Positions 22,238 through 23,361 of a stretch of 23,361 nt of DNA are shown one piece after another. The notes beneath the pieces are model-generated. The model was not told the origin of the DNA and did not search any database. It saw nothing but the letters and a program-made list of their open reading frames with translations. Each line of letters starts with the position of its first letter. Positions within the stretch are counted from its first letter, which is position 1. Both the position numbers and the translations under genes were made by a program. Where the stretch lies: assembly GCA_037190665.1 (NCBI GenBank), contig JBBCJT010000114.1, forward strand, positions 1-23,361. The letters are read 5' to 3'. This stretch comes from JBBCJT01 sp037190665. Its GTDB lineage: Bacteria > Pseudomonadota > Alphaproteobacteria > Acetobacterales > Acetobacteraceae.

Positions 22238-22800
22238 TGGCGACGGACCTGTTCTCCGACCTGTGCGTCGGCGCACGTCCTCACTCCGGACTTCTTTTTT
22301 CGAACGGTGGAAAGGAGGCTGCGTTCTTCTTCCTCCGGCGGGAGAGGAAATGCGACGCGGCACTCTGCCGGATCGTAGCTTGGTGAATGCGAGCGCGGCC
22401 TGATAAGGGCGGCGTTACTCGTTGCCCTATGATGCTGCCTCTCACGACGACCCTCTCCCTCGACAGCGGTGGAGGCTGAATACGGCGCGGCACAGCGGCG
22501 TCACTCACCGATCCGCAACATCGAGCCTGCCACTTCCGCTCTTCTCCCGAAGACGGTGGAGGGGAAACTTGTTCCGCTTCCTTTGGTCCAGCGGGAGAGC
22601 GGAATGTGGCGCGGCACTTCTGCAAGGTCGTGACCCGTTGGGTGCAGGCGCGACCTGATGCGCGCAGGGTCCCTCACTGGTCTATGACGCGCACCCTCGG
22701 GCCAGGCGCGCTTTCCGCCGAATGCGATGGAGAGGGAGCACTTCTTCCTCTCCGCCTGCGTAAGCTTTGCGGAAGCTGAGGCAAGGAGCGCCACGCAAGG
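22238..22800. repeat. Gene-free region with degenerate ~255-base tandem repeat
   Basis: Two units align across 22290-22440 and 22545-22700. Landmarks recur: ACGGTGGA at 22304 and 22553, CGCGGCACT at 22356 and 22610, CTATGA at 22427 and 22682. A shortened copy (GCGGTGGAGG then GGCGCGGCAC) lies at 22466-22493. Identity between landmarks is modest. Open frames are short and of random composition, so I call no gene. The sequence looks like eroded relatives of the composite element to its right. Confidence 0.6.
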
Positions 22801-22802
22801 TC

Positions 22803-22975
22803 CCCTCTCCCGCCTGGCGGGAGAGGGACAGGGTGAGGGCGACTGCGCGGAGGCGAAACTTCTCGTCGTGGCGCTGGCGGAAGCACCCTCACCCCGGCCC
22901 TCTCCCGCGCGCGGGAGAGGGAGAAGGGCGCAACTGTTCCGCAGGGCCTTCGCCTGCGGGAAAAGTCAGTGGCGC
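22803..22975 (-). repeat. Composite palindromic intergenic element, inverted copy
   Basis: Hairpins CCCTCTCCCGC/GCGGGAGAGGG occur at 22803-22813/22817-22827 and 22898-22908/22911-22921. Read on the minus strand, the right half gives CCGGGGTGAGGGTGCTTCCGC then CAGCGCCACG, nearly the same as 17045-17075. Homology continues beyond the outer hairpin (TGCGCCCTTCTCC against TGCGCCTCTTCTCC). It is therefore the same element as 16975-17194 in opposite orientation. Bases 22976-23060 hold nothing that I recognise except the space after the autotransporter gene. Confidence 0.8.
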
Positions 22976-23060
22976 AGGCTGCGACCCGATCCCAAAGGTA
23001 CCGGTCACCTTGCCGAGGCGGACCGCCACCTCCGCCGCGGCATAGCGACCCAGCGGCTGC

Positions 23061-23361
23061 TTACCAGTTGATCCTGATGCCGACGGCACCCTGGGTGATG
23101 TTGGTCCGCTCGCGCCCGCCGCCGAGGTGCCACGTCTGGTCGACATGCGCGTACAGGCTGGTCATCGTCCCGATCTTCGCCGTCACACCGCCACCGACCT
23201 CGATCGCCGTGCCGCCGAACCGGCTGTCGACCCCGTCATCGTCGAACCGCGCACGGTCGGTCCCCGAGGCCCCATGCCACAGGTTCACCTTGCCGTAGGG
23301 CTGCCACAGCGTCGCCCCGTCCCGGCCGGTGTGCTGCAGCCGCGCGCCGATACGCCCCGTC
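23061..23361 (-). CDS. Autotransporter outer-membrane beta-barrel domain, C-terminal end (partial)
   Basis: The frame is open from the right window edge to a TAA at 23061-23063, giving 99 residues of a C-terminus. The sequence TGRIGARLQHTGRDGATLWQ, then PYGKVNLWHGASG, FGGTAIEVGGGVTAKIG, TSLYAHVDQTW and a final TQGAVGIRINW fits the last strands of the type V autotransporter barrel. Alternating strands carry a GxG turn, and the chain ends in an aromatic residue for BAM recognition. The passenger and start lie outside the window. A GTG at 23288 is only an internal codon, not the start. Confidence 0.85.
   Translation of the reverse strand, partial: TGRIGARLQHTGRDGATLWQPYGKVNLWHGASGTDRARFDDDGVDSRFGGTAIEVGGGVTAKIGTMTSLYAHVDQTWHLGGGRERTNITQGAVGIRINW

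Noticed and set aside
21754..22386. Plus-strand frame overlapping and running past the amidotransferase gene
   Set aside because: Out of frame with the catalytic motifs; its extension past 22237 lacks recognisable residues and a start signal.
22795..22925. Possible CRISPR array or intrinsic terminators
   Set aside because: The repeats are palindromic arms with unequal spacing and inverted order, and no regular spacer pattern exists. A composite palindromic element explains them better.

Overview
The window reads as a chromosomal segment of a very G+C-rich Gram-negative alphaproteobacterium, most likely Acetobacteraceae (Roseomonas-like). The reasons are a complete kdsD-lptC-lptA-lptB-rpoN-hpf block, a Bug-family binding protein, and clusters of GGGGC-NNN-GCCCC mini-hairpins between genes. 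The genus is an inference; no rRNA or other strong marker gene is present.

Left part (1-3700): a hairpin-rich leader is followed by a compact three-gene operon for a cobalt-type nitrile hydratase/thiocyanate hydrolase whose beta chain is split into two genes (308-1472). An NDUFA9-like NAD(P)-binding protein converges on it from the minus strand. Next come a tRNA-Leu(CAG) with its own promoter, a 55-residue Cys/His-rich protein and a short RNase D.

Envelope and sigma-54 block (3693-9864): after an unusual A+T-rich noncoding stretch, kdsD, lptC, lptA and lptB are joined by 4-base overlaps, with rpoN 11 bases behind and hpf after a short gap. KdsD makes the Kdo precursor, LptC/A/B move lipopolysaccharide to the outer membrane, RpoN is sigma-54 and HPF dimerises idle ribosomes. 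A sigma-54-like promoter lies upstream of kdsD, so the operon carrying rpoN may be read by its own product.

Middle (9865-15500): a propionyl-CoA synthetase-type ligase, a second mini-hairpin cluster, a VOC protein, a choice-of-anchor A secreted protein with a C-terminal sorting tail, a YqaA/DedA-like membrane protein and a divergent MFS transporter.

Right part (15600-22240): a small secreted protein, an Asp/Glu racemase-family protein followed by a decayed tandem copy of its own 3' end, a Bug-type binding protein, a D-aminoacylase, and a solute-binding protein translationally coupled to a class I glutamine amidotransferase. Together these suggest scavenging of N-acyl-D-amino acids or peptides, but no permease genes are present.

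The last gene-free kilobase (22238-23060) holds degenerate tandem repeats and an inverted copy of a composite palindromic element also found at 16975-17194. The window ends inside the C-terminal beta-barrel of an autotransporter read from the minus strand.
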